Source: Owenia fusiformis
Lineage: Eukaryota; Annelida; Polychaeta; Sabellida; Oweniidae
Direction: 5' to 3'
Assembly (NCBI GenBank): GCA_903813345.2
Contig: CAIIXF020000005.1
Coordinates: 2,046,001 to 2,110,000, forward strand
Length of the DNA stretch: 64,000 nt
Each line of letters starts with the position of its first letter. Position 1 is the first letter of the stretch. Below the pieces are notes generated by a model. That model was not told where the DNA came from. It saw nothing but the letters and a program-made list of their open reading frames with translations, and ran no database searches. The translations under genes were made by a program, and so were the position numbers. Of the stretch, positions 1 through 11,498 are shown in pieces.

Positions 1-172
1 AGTTGCACATATAGAACCTGACATTGATTAATAATTATTGCGGAATCTAATAACGGATATATGTCTTACTGATATGTACCTGGAAAATATAGATTTACAA
101 TACAGATAAGTTCAGAACTTTGGTCTTCCAGCCATCTCTGAGTTGTTAATGTTTGTTAACAGAGTACCCTTA

Positions 173-1180
173 CCCAGCCATATCGAGCGGTTTGTTCACC
201 CCTCCCCCTTGTCATCGAGGTGTTGGCAAAGCACCACCCTAGCTGTATCAAACAGTTATTCAGTACCCCCAACTATATTTAGTGGTTAGCTCAACACTCC
301 CAGCCATATCAAGTGGTAAATTCAATTCCCATCCCCTACCTATATCAATCGGTTGGCTTAACACCCCAGCCATATCAAGTGGTAAACTCAATACCTACCC
401 CCTACCTATATCAAGCGGTTAGCTTAACACCCCCAGCCATATCAAGTAGTAAACTCAATTCCCACCCCCTAGCTATATCAAGCGGTTAGCTCAACACCCC
501 CAGCCATATCAAGCGGTAAACTCAATTCCCACCCCCTAGCTATATCAAGCAGTTAGCTTAACACCCCCAGCCATATCAAGTAGTAAACTCAATTCCCACC
601 CCCTAGCTATATCAAGCGGTTAGCTCAACACCCCAGCCATATCAAGCGGTAAACTCAATTCCCACCCCCTAGCTATATCAAGCGGTTGGCTTAACACCCC
701 TAGCCATAACAAGCGGTAAATTCAATTCCCATCCCCTACCTATATCAAGCAGTTAGCTTAACACCCCCAGCCATATCAAGTAGTAAACTCAATTCCCACC
801 CCCTAGCTATATCAAGCGGTTAGCTCAACACCCCTAGCCATATCAAGCGGTAAACTCAATTCCCACCCCCTAGCTATATCAATCAGTTGGCTTAACACCC
901 CAGCCATATCAAGCGGTAAACTCAATTCCCACCCCCTAGCTATATCAATCAGTTGGCTTAACACCCCTAGCCATATCAAGCGGTAAACTCAATTCCCACC
1001 CCCTACCTATATCAATCGGTTGGCTTAACACCCCAGCCATATCAAGTGGTAAACTCAATTCCCACCCCCTAGCTATATCAATCAGTTGGCTTAACACCCC
1101 TAGCCATATCAAGCGGTAAACTCAATTCCCACCCCCTAGCTATATCAATCAGTTGGCTTAACACCCCTAGCCATATCAAG
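173..1180. repeat. Tandem array of about 67-bp units
   Basis: About fifteen copies of a unit made of two related halves. One half reads like AGCTATATCAAGCGGTTAGC and the other like AGCCATATCAAGCGGTAAAC, each followed by a C-rich linker such as CAACACCCCC or AATTCCCACCCC. The first copies, before about 300, are the most diverged, and the centre is nearly homogeneous, as expected for an array that expands and contracts by unequal exchange. No open frame or splice-like signal was recognised in it. Confidence 0.92.
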
Positions 1181-2504
1181 CTGAAGCAAGCTTAGCAAAA
1201 ACAGACATCAATATTATGTATAAGCTCCATAATAAATAACTAATGCTTTGGTTAGTTACATAGAAAACTAATTTAATCTTGATGATCATAATTCTGGTAT
1301 TCATCTAATACAATTACAAATATATAATGTCTGGTCTGGTCAACATTCTCTTTCACTGTCTACATCCCTGTCATAAAATCAATTATGGACCATAAATATC
1401 AAGTTAATATCTTTCTAATTTTTAGATATTCTGTTAGGGAAATTAAACAAATATAGAAATATGAATAATGTTTTCATAATGAATCATATTCTAATCACAT
1501 CTATTTGTCGCAACGTATTCTGATCTTATATCTGCACTTAGTAAATTAAAAAACTGAATGTATGCTTAGGGGTTTTACATTAGCAGCAGGCCACAGGCGA
1601 TTTTCACTGGTTGTTTTCACAAAATCGCATGTTGTTTTTAACGTTTCAATGTTAAATTCATGATTTGCATTAATTTTGCCTTTTGTTTTCATTTATTTAG
1701 CCTTTTGTGAGAAATTCTAGTGAAAACCTGGTATGCTTGTAATTCAAGTTTTTTAGTCCTTGTCTTTTATTTAATCATCAATCACTGCAAAGTGCATTAA
1801 GTCAGTGCAAATACATTACAATGTACTTTCTGCTTAATCTGCTTGTCTGCTTTCCCTAGATCATAAAATACAAATCCATAATTTTGTGCATCATTACATA
1901 AAGTAATTTCTTTTGGTGTATATTTAAAGTAAAAAATGTAAAAATAACTTATCAGTACAGCTCATTTGGTTGATGTCAAGATTTACAACTATACATTGCC
2001 TTTAAGATTGCTCGATCGAGTTTTACAAATGGATTAGTTTAAGTATTTCCTTCAATGTTCGGCCTTCCTTATTAGGTTGGTGCTAATGTTATTTTTGAGT
2101 CATGTTGGAATTAATGCCTGATGGATGATTCGCCCTGAAGAGAGTATTATTTACTGATTCTCCCGCATATAATATTATTTGCTGATGATTTATTCTTTTT
2201 GAATGCAATATCATTGATTCTCCCTGAATATTATTTGCTGATGAAGGAGTTTTTAAAGTGAATATCCTTGCCTGATGGCAGATACAATATAATTTTCAAG
2301 AAAACGAGAGTGTTGAAATATATTTTCACTTAATTCCCTCATTAACTATACAAAATATATTTAGTTTATAGTAAAACAGAATTACCAGAAAATACATACA
2401 TCAATATTGTCACTTATCTAAAAAATTCCAAGATCAGGCCATATTATTAAATAATTGAGAAGCAACTGAAATAGGTTATTAGTTTCTGCCAGGTAAGAGG
2501 TCTT
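1181..2504. other. Unassigned AT-rich intergenic DNA
   Basis: No coding exon, RNA gene or clear repeat was recognised. Between about 2120 and 2270 there are loose repeats of TGATTCTCCC and ATTATTTGCTGATGA, too irregular to name. Confidence 0.5.
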
Positions 2505-2509
2505 ATGAT

Positions 2510-3400
2510 CACGCGGTAGTATCTCTTCGGGACGTATCGAAACCACTCCGTCCCGAAAAACCGTTAATTTGAATTTAAAACCTACCCCAGTGTTTGAAAA
2601 TCAAGGATTGTGAGTCTCACACTTCACCGTTTTTCTTCAAACTTGTTCCGTACAAAGCTTCACAGAAATACCTTTCAGTCGATACATTGTTTTCGTGTAC
2701 AAAGTACCTCGTTTTAGCGGCGTTTTGGTCCCCAGCTGTGAGATAAAGCAAATTTTCATAACTTTCAACTGTAAGTCAAGTTATCTCGTCAGTCTTTTAC
2801 CCATTCTCGCCCATAATTTCAGAATGGACTCCCATTACAACCTTCCATCGCTACGTCTTGATTTTTGGGCATCAAACGCAGCAGTTTCTAAATCATCCAC
2901 ACATCTCTTCAAATTTGACTAATACGTCCCGTCACCTTCCACTACGCCCCGCCGAGTCTATCTATTAGTGGAAGATGACGGGACGTATTGGTCAAATTTG
3001 AAGAGATGTGTGGATGATTTAGAAACTGCTGCGTTTGATGCCCAAAAATCAAGACGTAGCGATGGAAGGTTGTAATGGGAGTCCATTCTGAAATTATGGG
3101 CGAGAATGGGTAAAAGACTGACGAGATAACTTGACTTACAGTTGAAAGTTATGAAAATTTGCTTTATCTCACAGCTGGGGACCAAAACGCCGCTAAAACG
3201 AGGTACTTTGTACACGAAAACAATGTATCGACTGAAAGGTATTTCTGTGAAGCTTTGTACGGAACAAGTTTGAAGAAAAACGGTGAAGTGTGAGACTCAC
3301 AATCCTTGATTTTCAAACACTGGGGTAGGTTTTAAATTCAAATTAACGGTTTTTCGGGACGGAGTGGTTTCGATACGTCCCGAAGAGATACTACCGCGTG
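2510..3400. mobile_element. Palindromic DNA transposon (foldback MITE), 5-bp target duplication
   Basis: Two arms of about 430 bp are near-perfect inverted copies around a short centre near 2955. The ends read CACGCGGTAG and CTACCGCGTG, and the element is flanked on both sides by ATGAT (2505-2509 and 3401-3405), a clean 5-bp target duplication. Mirror-image open frames of 75-85 codons in the arms are a by-product of the palindrome. CAC...GTG ends with 5-bp duplications are what Transib/RAG-type transposases leave, so that superfamily is a possible source; no transposase is present. The arms are so similar that the insertion looks young. Confidence 0.88.
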
Positions 3401-3405
3401 ATGAT

Positions 3406-4018
3406 ATAATTTAAAATTGTTGGACTATGCCATCATATATATATGATATATAACTGTATAAATGTAGTTTGTATAATTGTAGTCTGGCCATGCCCTTATA
3501 ACACAATGGCCGTGCCTTAATAATAAATTCTAAATTCTATATAATCACCACTAATAATTGTTAATATTAGCTGATGCAACATCATTCAAATATTTAATAA
3601 AAAGTCCAAGAAAATGAAATTCAGATTCTTCAAAGCACATAGACCTATGAGTAATAGACTATTACCAGCTCATTATATCCAATGGAACAATTGGTAGGAA
3701 TACAAAGAAGCCATCCAACTATCTTTTTGGGAAGAATAAGATTGCTCTAACCCCAAAATATTGTATATAAAAATCCATTCATCTGTCTGACTTTGTTGGT
3801 TACATACCCGCAGAATACTAAAATAGTAGTTGTTGGATTTGGTTTAAATTTTATAGGCTGATGGTTATGCTTATATGCCATAAATCATTGTCCAATATGT
3901 GTCAAAAGGAAAATTTCTCAATTCAAAATGGGTGTATAGTTATTGTCAAATGTGTCTACTGACTGATTACAGTCCTGAGTCCAGCAAGAAAGAATCAAAA
4001 TGATTGATTTGAGGAAAA
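3406..4018. other. Unassigned intergenic DNA
   Basis: AT-rich sequence between two transposons. A short TATATA run lies near 3436. No gene was recognised. Confidence 0.5.
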
Positions 4019-4020
4019 TA

Positions 4021-5011
4021 CAGGGTGTCCAAAAAAACAGGACCGTAAGAAAGTTGAATAACTCAGTCAATTTTGCATAATTTGCCTTGAAATTTTAGAA
4101 TCATTTAGTTCATTCAATGTGAATTTTGTTCTGAAAGTTTGATGATAATCTGTTTATTGTGTCAAAAACTACAGTACTTTACAAAACATGCTCAAAGTGG
4201 GCACTTCTCCTCTCTATGCACAAACGAATCCTGCGAACAAAGTTGTTAATGACCCTGACCCTGACCCTGTGGATGGTAAATATTGGGGTCTTTATTGCCC
4301 TCTTAAGATTGTTAGGGGCCTGTCAGTATACACATTGGCTTTGAGAAATCCTCAAAGATAAAAATTTGAGGGATTTAGATCAGGCGAATGAGGTGCCCAT
4401 ATGGTTTGCGTTCTGCAACTGATGAGCTGACCACCAAAGCATTGCCTAAACCATTTCAGCAGATCATTTGCAGTGTTGGGGTGGTATTGGCTTGTTGAAA
4501 CCACTGCTTAATTATCTCCTTAGATGTCTTTTCTGGTGCTTAGTGACCTCCAAAACTTGGTGAGAACTTACTGGTCCTTGTTCATGGTGATAGCACATCC
4601 CCAGTCACCTTCGAACCAAAAGGGACTGATGATTCCATGTTTCCCCATTGCCACCCAGACAGTGCATTGTTCAGAATGCAATGGATGCTGTAACACTTCA
4701 TCAGGAGGATGTAAGCCCCAGTAGCAATTGTTTTTTGAACAAACTTGTCCATTCAGAAAGACATGTGTGTAGGAGGATCATCAACAACTTTGTTCGCCGG
4801 ATTGAATTGTGCATAGAGATGAGAGGTGCACATTTGAGGCATGTTTTGTAAGGAGCTGTAGTTTTTGACTCAATTGATAGATTATTATCAAACTTTCACA
4901 ACAAAATTCACATTGAATGAACTAAATAATTCTGAAATATCAAGGCAAAATATGCAAAATTGACCGAGTTATTCAACTTTCTTACGGTCCTGTTTTTTTT
5001 TGGACACCCTG
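4021..5011 (+). mobile_element. Tc1/mariner-type transposon relic
   Basis: Terminal inverted repeats of about 160 bp start CAGGGTGTCCAAAAAAACAG and end in the complementary CACCCTG. They are flanked by TA on both sides (4019-4020, 5012-5013), the target duplication typical of Tc1/mariner elements. The interior carries broken plus-strand stretches resembling the C-terminal part of a mariner transposase, ending around 4790-4850 with peptide FVRRIELCIEMRGAHLRHVL, but no long open frame remains. It is a dead copy, or a deletion derivative movable only in trans. Confidence 0.82.
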
Positions 5012-5013
5012 TA

Positions 5014-5674
5014 CTATGTTTGATGGGATCCAATACTCCGAAGAATTGCTGTTTCTCTATTTGACAGTATTAATGAAGGCAATACACTGGAGTATATCCT
5101 TGATATGCTGTGTATTTGCGAACAGGATATCAGAGGGGGTAAGAAAGGTGAGAGAACTCAATATGATGACTAACATATGAAAAATCACGTAATTATGTAC
5201 CCCAGGCAGTATAGGCAGACCAACTTCATCTTCACTGTGTTGTTACAGGTATACAGGATATTATTGAAGGAAGTGCTCCAGGTGGGGTGTATAACCCATG
5301 GCTTGCCTCATTATAGTGCAATGCTTCATTGATTAATATAGATCCTTACTGTATTAGAAATCAACCAGTGTGTTGTAATGTATCCCATTATTACCTCTTA
5401 TATTGTGGCAGATAGGCGCAGCAGCTGACAGATTCAATATCGTTTATTGCAAATTGAATCAAGCAATTACCTATAGAAACATCTGCTGGGAATTGCTGCA
5501 GTGTAAAGCAAAATATTAGATAACATTAGATCAGATCAGAAAGAATTAAGCAAACATAATCAAGTGTATGATCGATCTTATTTCCAGGTGAATGGAATTG
5601 CGGAATCTGATGGATGGCTTAGGACTGGAGTGAATATACTGTAGGACCACAATTTGCAGCGAAAAGAGCTCAAA
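5014..5674 (+). promoter_or_regulatory. Upstream region and 5' UTR of the RING gene
   Basis: No repeat was recognised. A splice-acceptor-like TTATTTCCAG ends at 5588, so the final 5' UTR exon may begin there and run to the start codon at 5675. The context before the ATG is CTCAAAATGG, acceptable for initiation. The transcription start was not located. Confidence 0.35.
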
Positions 5675-8136
5675 ATGGCTTCAGCACCAGACAATCGATT
5701 TGATTCGGCCACAGTGCTTGCAATTCTACTTGCAGCTACAGAGGATATCTTAACTGGTCCATTTGAGGCTCCTGAGCCACGGGGTCCAGAGTTGCCCCCT
5801 GGGGTAACAGCTGGGGGTTACCCTGAGGAAATGTTCCTGGGTCTTGTAGAGGAAGCTAAACACAGAATTGAATGTGGCATATGGTGAGTCAATTGCATTT
5901 GTACATTAAGCCACTCAGTTAAATACTAAAATATAAGTTAAAAAATCAATGAGCTCCAAACATATTATGTAAATTGCAAATGTATTAACCCTCTGATACC
6001 AATCACGTCTTTCTGTTTTGCAACTTAAGATGCTCTGATTTAATGTGACCACTTTCCTGATCTGAAAATCTGACATGAAACTGTTCTGGAATTCAAATAT
6101 TAGCTAATATAAAAAAATGATTTCGATAAATTTTATTCTGACTCGTCTCTTTTAATAGTTCCAGTCTATTATATGTTTATCATGAGAATATTGACTCATA
6201 TTATTGGTAATATTCTCAATAGGATTGTGTGTTGTACAAATATTTGTCACAAACTGATTTTGCATATCTCTGTTTTCATAATTCCAGTTACAACATTCTG
6301 AAGAACACTCGTAGATGTAGTAATGAACACAAGTTTTGTACAACATGTATCTATGCCTGGACTACTACAGGGGGCGCTGGCAATGATAAATGTCCAGTAT
6401 GTCGTACTAAAGGATTCTATGTGAAAGACCCTGCTCTCGATGAACAAATTGGAAAAGAGAGAGTAAAATGTGTAAATGAATCATGTAAGTGGCAAGGACT
6501 GTTAAAGGACTTTCAGTACCACAGACATGGATATGACATGCACCCTAAACAGGAGGCTGAAATCAATGCTTTGAATAAAATAGGAGTTGGTTATTTATTA
6601 AACAGGCAAAATGACTCAAGGAATACACTGGAGGATATACTAGTCCCAGGATCTCAGTCTAGGCACAGAGCTGATGGGATATCACCATTTGCCTCTGACA
6701 CTGTGCCAACTGCTGAGGAATCTGATCACGAGGATGATGAAAATGATAATGCTCTCCCTCATATATTTGGATTCCCTCATCTCTCATCAGGGTTTAATCC
6801 CCGTGGTGAAGCAGAGCGATCAAATCGTAGAAGACGTCACCAAAGAATGACCCATCAGCTGCAAGAAGGTCGTGAAAGGCTGGCTAATTTGATGGATATT
6901 TTCAATCAGCAGTTGTTAGTACGTCGTGCGAATATCCTTGCCTTACAACAAGAGCGAGAGCAACGAAGGAGGCAACAATTAGCTGAAGTGAGGCATATAG
7001 GACAGAGGTTGGAAGATGTTTCCAGCAATCTCATGTCTTTGTTAACTGACATGGATGGTCAGTTGGATGATTCACGGGCCTATATCAATAATCAGAGATC
7101 TGAGACCCAGCGAGCCAATGATCTGTTGAGGCAGCCACTGCGGCAGTCTTCTTTACGCCGTGATGAAAATTTGACGGCAGAGGAATCTCAGAGACTCAAT
7201 GAGATTCTAGATGAATCACAAGAATCATCTCCTAGGAATCCATTCAGAATTTCAGTGGATCATACACCCAATCTTAATAGTGGAGCACGGTTTAGAGCAT
7301 CACAAGCTCAGAATGACACATCCCAAAATCAGAACAGTCCCAGAGGAGGTCATTTAGTCCCATTAAGCAACTCACCCAGGGAACCTACAGGTAATTCACG
7401 CGGGTCTCATCCCAGTAGGGTCTCCAGAAGCCCTGTAGCCCCTGCTCCTTTAAGTATGGACAATGCACCAAGCAGCCTTAACACCCCTAATGTTCTGAGG
7501 ACAGTCAATAGAAATACAGACATTAGAAGTAATACTGAGACATCAAGTATAAATGCTTCAAGATTTCAAGAGAGAATACAAAGGTCTTCACCAGACAATA
7601 TCATCCATAGGCCCTCAAGTAGATCACGGAGGTCTATAGACTCCAGACCCAGTAGTGCCACACCATCCAGATTGCCAACATCTAATCCCACTAACACTAC
7701 AAGCTCTCTACCAGGACCACCACCCTCTAGTACTGCCCAGAGGGTGCTGGATACAATGTCTTCACAGGAGCCCCAGTCACCAAGTAGGAACCCATACAGA
7801 ACTGTCGTAAACAGAGTGCCTTCTGCACGGTCACAAACTGGACAATCTACAGAGATTCATTCTGGTGTCCGAATCCCACCAAACACAGAGAGTTCTTCAA
7901 GGCCAACTATGCACGTTGATACAAGCCCCCGACGACGTGTTGTGCTGCCCTCTAGTGACCCATCACAGGTGAATGATCAGCGATTTGGAACATTGTCACG
8001 GTCGTTGGACAGGGGTCAATCAGGTGCACGACTTAATGGATCTCAAGACTCCTCAGGTTCTCGCAATCATTCCATGTCGCCTAGGAGACGCCTACGGAGG
8101 AGTCAGACAACAAGAAACAATCTACAGGGAAATTAA
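5675..8136 (+). CDS. RING-finger protein, probable E3 ubiquitin ligase, 685 aa, two coding exons
   Basis: Coding exons 5675-5883 and 6288-8136. The intron (GTGAGT ... TTCCAG) splits a Cys codon of the RING domain, and joining restores CGICYNILKNTRRC followed by SNEHKFCTTC and CPVC. The zinc ligands are C67, C70, C80, H84, C87, C90, C105 and C108, a C3HC4 RING. A second Cys/His cluster follows (C131-x4-C136-x-W, H148, H150), like the extra zinc finger in TRAF-type ligases. Residues about 250-350 are a charged, Gln/Arg-rich coiled coil. The rest, to the stop, is Ser/Pro/Arg-rich and looks disordered, with several SPR/SRSP-type sites. RING domains of this type recruit E2-ubiquitin; the substrate is unknown. 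I could not assign an orthologue. The start is the first Met of the frame, 66 residues before the RING. No other gene is nearby. Confidence 0.82.
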
Positions 8137-9829
8137 GAAACTTTTTATATTCCTATGTAAGATGACCACTTGATTTATACAACAAGAGTCATTGCCTTGA
8201 TAATCTGCATTTGGTTGTGTGATAAAATAGACATTTTCCATAGATTCAGACTTAAGTTGTCTTAAGTTGGGTGTTTTTCTAAGTTGGTGAGGTATAAATC
8301 AACATTAGCAGAGCCTGCTTGTAGTAGAGTTCTGGATAGATATAGTTTCAAAACTGTTAATATTATATATATTATAATATTTTTCTATAAATTGTACATT
8401 ATTTTTTAATTACAACAGGGTTCAGCATTTGATATTACATTTGTTCTTAGCTTTTGTAAATAGATTTATAAGCATTTGTATTGACCAACTATTGATTAAT
8501 GAATAAGTAATTTTGCCACAGGGAATTCATACAGACACATAATGCCAAATGGACCGTGATTTTGTTTAGCATTATCTATTGGACCTTATGCTCTGGTCTC
8601 AGAGGTGTTAAGTCGTGAGCATGACTTCTCTTAAATTGTTCAGTTTTCTGATTTATTTCCCTGTTCCTAGTCTAGCTACAAGCCCCTGTGACCCCCTCCC
8701 ACTCCTTGACTACACAGGTATGAAAACTTGTCTCTCTGGGAGTTGCGTAGTGGGGGAAGACACAATAGAGGAGTTTCTAAATAGCTTTGAAATCTCGCTA
8801 ATTCTCGTTTTTACATGAGATTTTAAGAGATTTGCACGTTTTTCCTCTAATGAATTACTTTTCTTTATTTTTGATAGCATATTTGGATTCAGTGTCAATT
8901 TTCTCCAATTATAGCTTTGATTTACACAGTTATGTCATTTAAATCATTTTCCATGACATTTAAAAAAAACTTGGGCCAAATCTCCATTGGTGCAATGCTG
9001 AAATTCATTAAAACCTTGATTTATTCGTATGACAACCAATATTTTCATGCTTAATCACAATATGTACATTGACAGGGCCATCCAATAGTATTCCATTCAA
9101 GTTTCAGACAGATTCAACCAACACCTTTTGATAAATCATGAAATTAAGTGACTGTTGCAAGTTTCTAATATTGAAGTGAGTGGAGATCTGGCCCTAGAAA
9201 ATCAAAGACAAGCAAGGGTGACATCTATTATGTAAGCATTTTTCAGCTATTTAGAAACTATACAATTAGGCTTGTAGTAAAAAGTGTCCTGTTGCTTTTG
9301 CTGAATACACTTTATACTGTTGCATATAGAGATAGACACAAAATATCGTCTATTCGTCTTATATTTGGCTATTAGTCTAATGAGAATTTATATCCAGACT
9401 GCGGCCTTATCCCGTATGTTCGAATCATAGTGAAAACAAATCCAAGCCTAAATTGTTTATGTGGCTTAGCAATATGCAGATTAGAATGTAAAGGGATTAG
9501 GGGAGGAAGACCTTATCCATGGGTCGGCTTTCTTTATTAAACATAAGATGAATACGGGGCAAATTAATGATTATCCTGGGATTAACATAGGATATTCATG
9601 TCAGGGTTGTCTAGCCTATTCTTTTTCATAGGATTAAGCCAGTCTGGGAAATACGCAGTTTTATGTCTGGTAAATTTGTTCACAGACTTTGAAACACCCC
9701 TGTGAACATACTTTTCAGGAGCAGTCAAAATGATGGAATCAAAGCATTAATGACATACTGTAATATCTCAAGACAACTTGTCCACATATATGTACAGTGC
9801 TTTGAAACATTATGACCAGATTTTATTTA
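8137..9829. other. RING gene 3' UTR, then unassigned intergenic DNA
   Basis: The sequence just after the stop is AT-rich with possible AATAAA-like signals. The rest has no gene or repeat I could name. Confidence 0.4.
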
Positions 9830-9836
9830 GATCAAT

Positions 9837-11491
9837 ACGGGGTACCATCGAATAATTTTGGCAACGTACCGGAGAACGACATTTTACTAAGAAATGGCAA
9901 TAATTTAGCACAATATATTTTTTAACTAGAGTTCTATTTTGATTTTGACAAAAGTAAGTATTCCATGCAATAACTATTTCATTCATGAGTTTGTAGGAAT
10001 TCTGTTGGAACCCAGTTCTGATCAAGTACGAAGTTATTGAAATTGGCGCAGACGGACTTTACTCCGAAAGCTGGTTTTTCGATTATAACTTTTTACAACA
10101 TTTAAGTATAGACTTTTGAAAAAAGTACAGAATAGTCCTTATACTATTGAATAATTCTGTTATTTCTGATTCACACGACTCTGATTTGTTTAATTAAAAA
10201 AAAGTTTTAAAAATATTACTTAGGAACGTAACCGGAGCTGGGAACGTAACCGGAGCAGATCAGTTGAATTATATAATTTAAAAAAATAAAATATATGATT
10301 TAAAGCATATATATTATTTACAAACACATATGTCAGCTTACTTGGTGTGATAGAATTATAGAACACTGTCTATTAACGACTGAAAAGCAATGTTCTGTAG
10401 TTTAACTAGAAAAAATCATTCACTTTCTTACTTGCTTAATGACCCACGCCTAGGTTTATCGAAACAAAGATGGATAACAACTGGTTTTGCATAAAACAAT
10501 AAACGGGCACTCACTCAAACATCTTACGTTTATATGGAGGGGGGGGGTTAGGTGAAGAATTTCAGAAAGCATATGTTGATTCGATTTGGTCGAGCACATG
10601 ACAAGTACTTAACCTACGTACTATACCTACGCTATATACAGTTCGTTGTATCCTAACTTTTTTAATAATCTAGCATTTAAATGCTTTTATTTCCCCTGAA
10701 AAAGAGAAGTTGTCTTAGAAGTATAATACATGTATGTATAAACAGTATATATATACGAAATTAGTATAACAGAGTGGGTTCTAATAGTTCGCTGAACAAA
10801 TACAATGGGTGAAATCAAATGGAATTATTTGCTTACTACATTTAATCACTTCATTCTCCATACAATGATTGTTCTATGTTTGATAGCCTTTCTAAGGTAA
10901 GTGCACTTATGCATGGTAAATACCAAATTTAATTTTTCACAATGGATAATTTTTTTTCTTTAAATAAAATGTAATAAATACGCATTCGAACAATCCCGTA
11001 TGTTTTTAAATTAGTATATGTGTTTTAAATCATATATTTTAATTTTTTTGATTAAATAATTCAACTGATCTGCTCCGGTTACGTTCCCAGCTCCGGTTAC
11101 GTTCCTAAGTAATATTTTTAAAACTTTTTTTTAATTAAACAAATCAGAGTCGTGTGAATCAGAAATAACAGAATTATTCAAAAGTATAAGGACTATTCTG
11201 TACTTTTTTCAAAAGTCTATACTTAAATGTTGTGAAAAGTTATAATCGAAAAACCATCTTTCGGAGTAAAGTCCGTCTGCGCCGATTTCAATAACTTCGT
11301 ACTTGATCAGAACTGGGTTCCAACAGAATTCCTACAAACTCATGAATGAAATAGTCATTGCATGGAATACTTAATTTTGTCAAAATCAAAATAGAACTCT
11401 AGTTAAAAAATATATTGTGCTAAATTATTGCCATTTCTTAGTAAAATGTCGTTCTCCGGTACGTTGCCAAAATTATTCGATGGTACCCCGT
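9837..11491. mobile_element. Non-autonomous DNA transposon with about 470-bp terminal inverted repeats
   Basis: The left arm (9837 to about 10310) and right arm (about 11020-11491) are near-identical inverted copies with ends ACGGGGTACCATCG and CGATGGTACCCCGT. Inside each arm is a pair of GGAACGTAACCGGAGC motifs. The 700-bp interior is AT-rich and has no transposase frame. Flanks are GATCAAT (9830-9836) and GATCATT (11492-11498), a probable 7-bp target duplication with one mismatch. The superfamily is not identified. Confidence 0.85.
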
Positions 11492-11498
11492 GATCATT

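Noticed and set aside
173-1180. CRISPR-like regular repeats
   Set aside because: Units are directly adjacent with no unique spacers, and the genome is that of an animal. The same applies to the arrays at 13748, 25344, 31497 and 46726.
2695-3215. Mirror-image 75- and 85-codon frames
   Set aside because: Each is the other arm of the palindromic transposon; no family resemblance.
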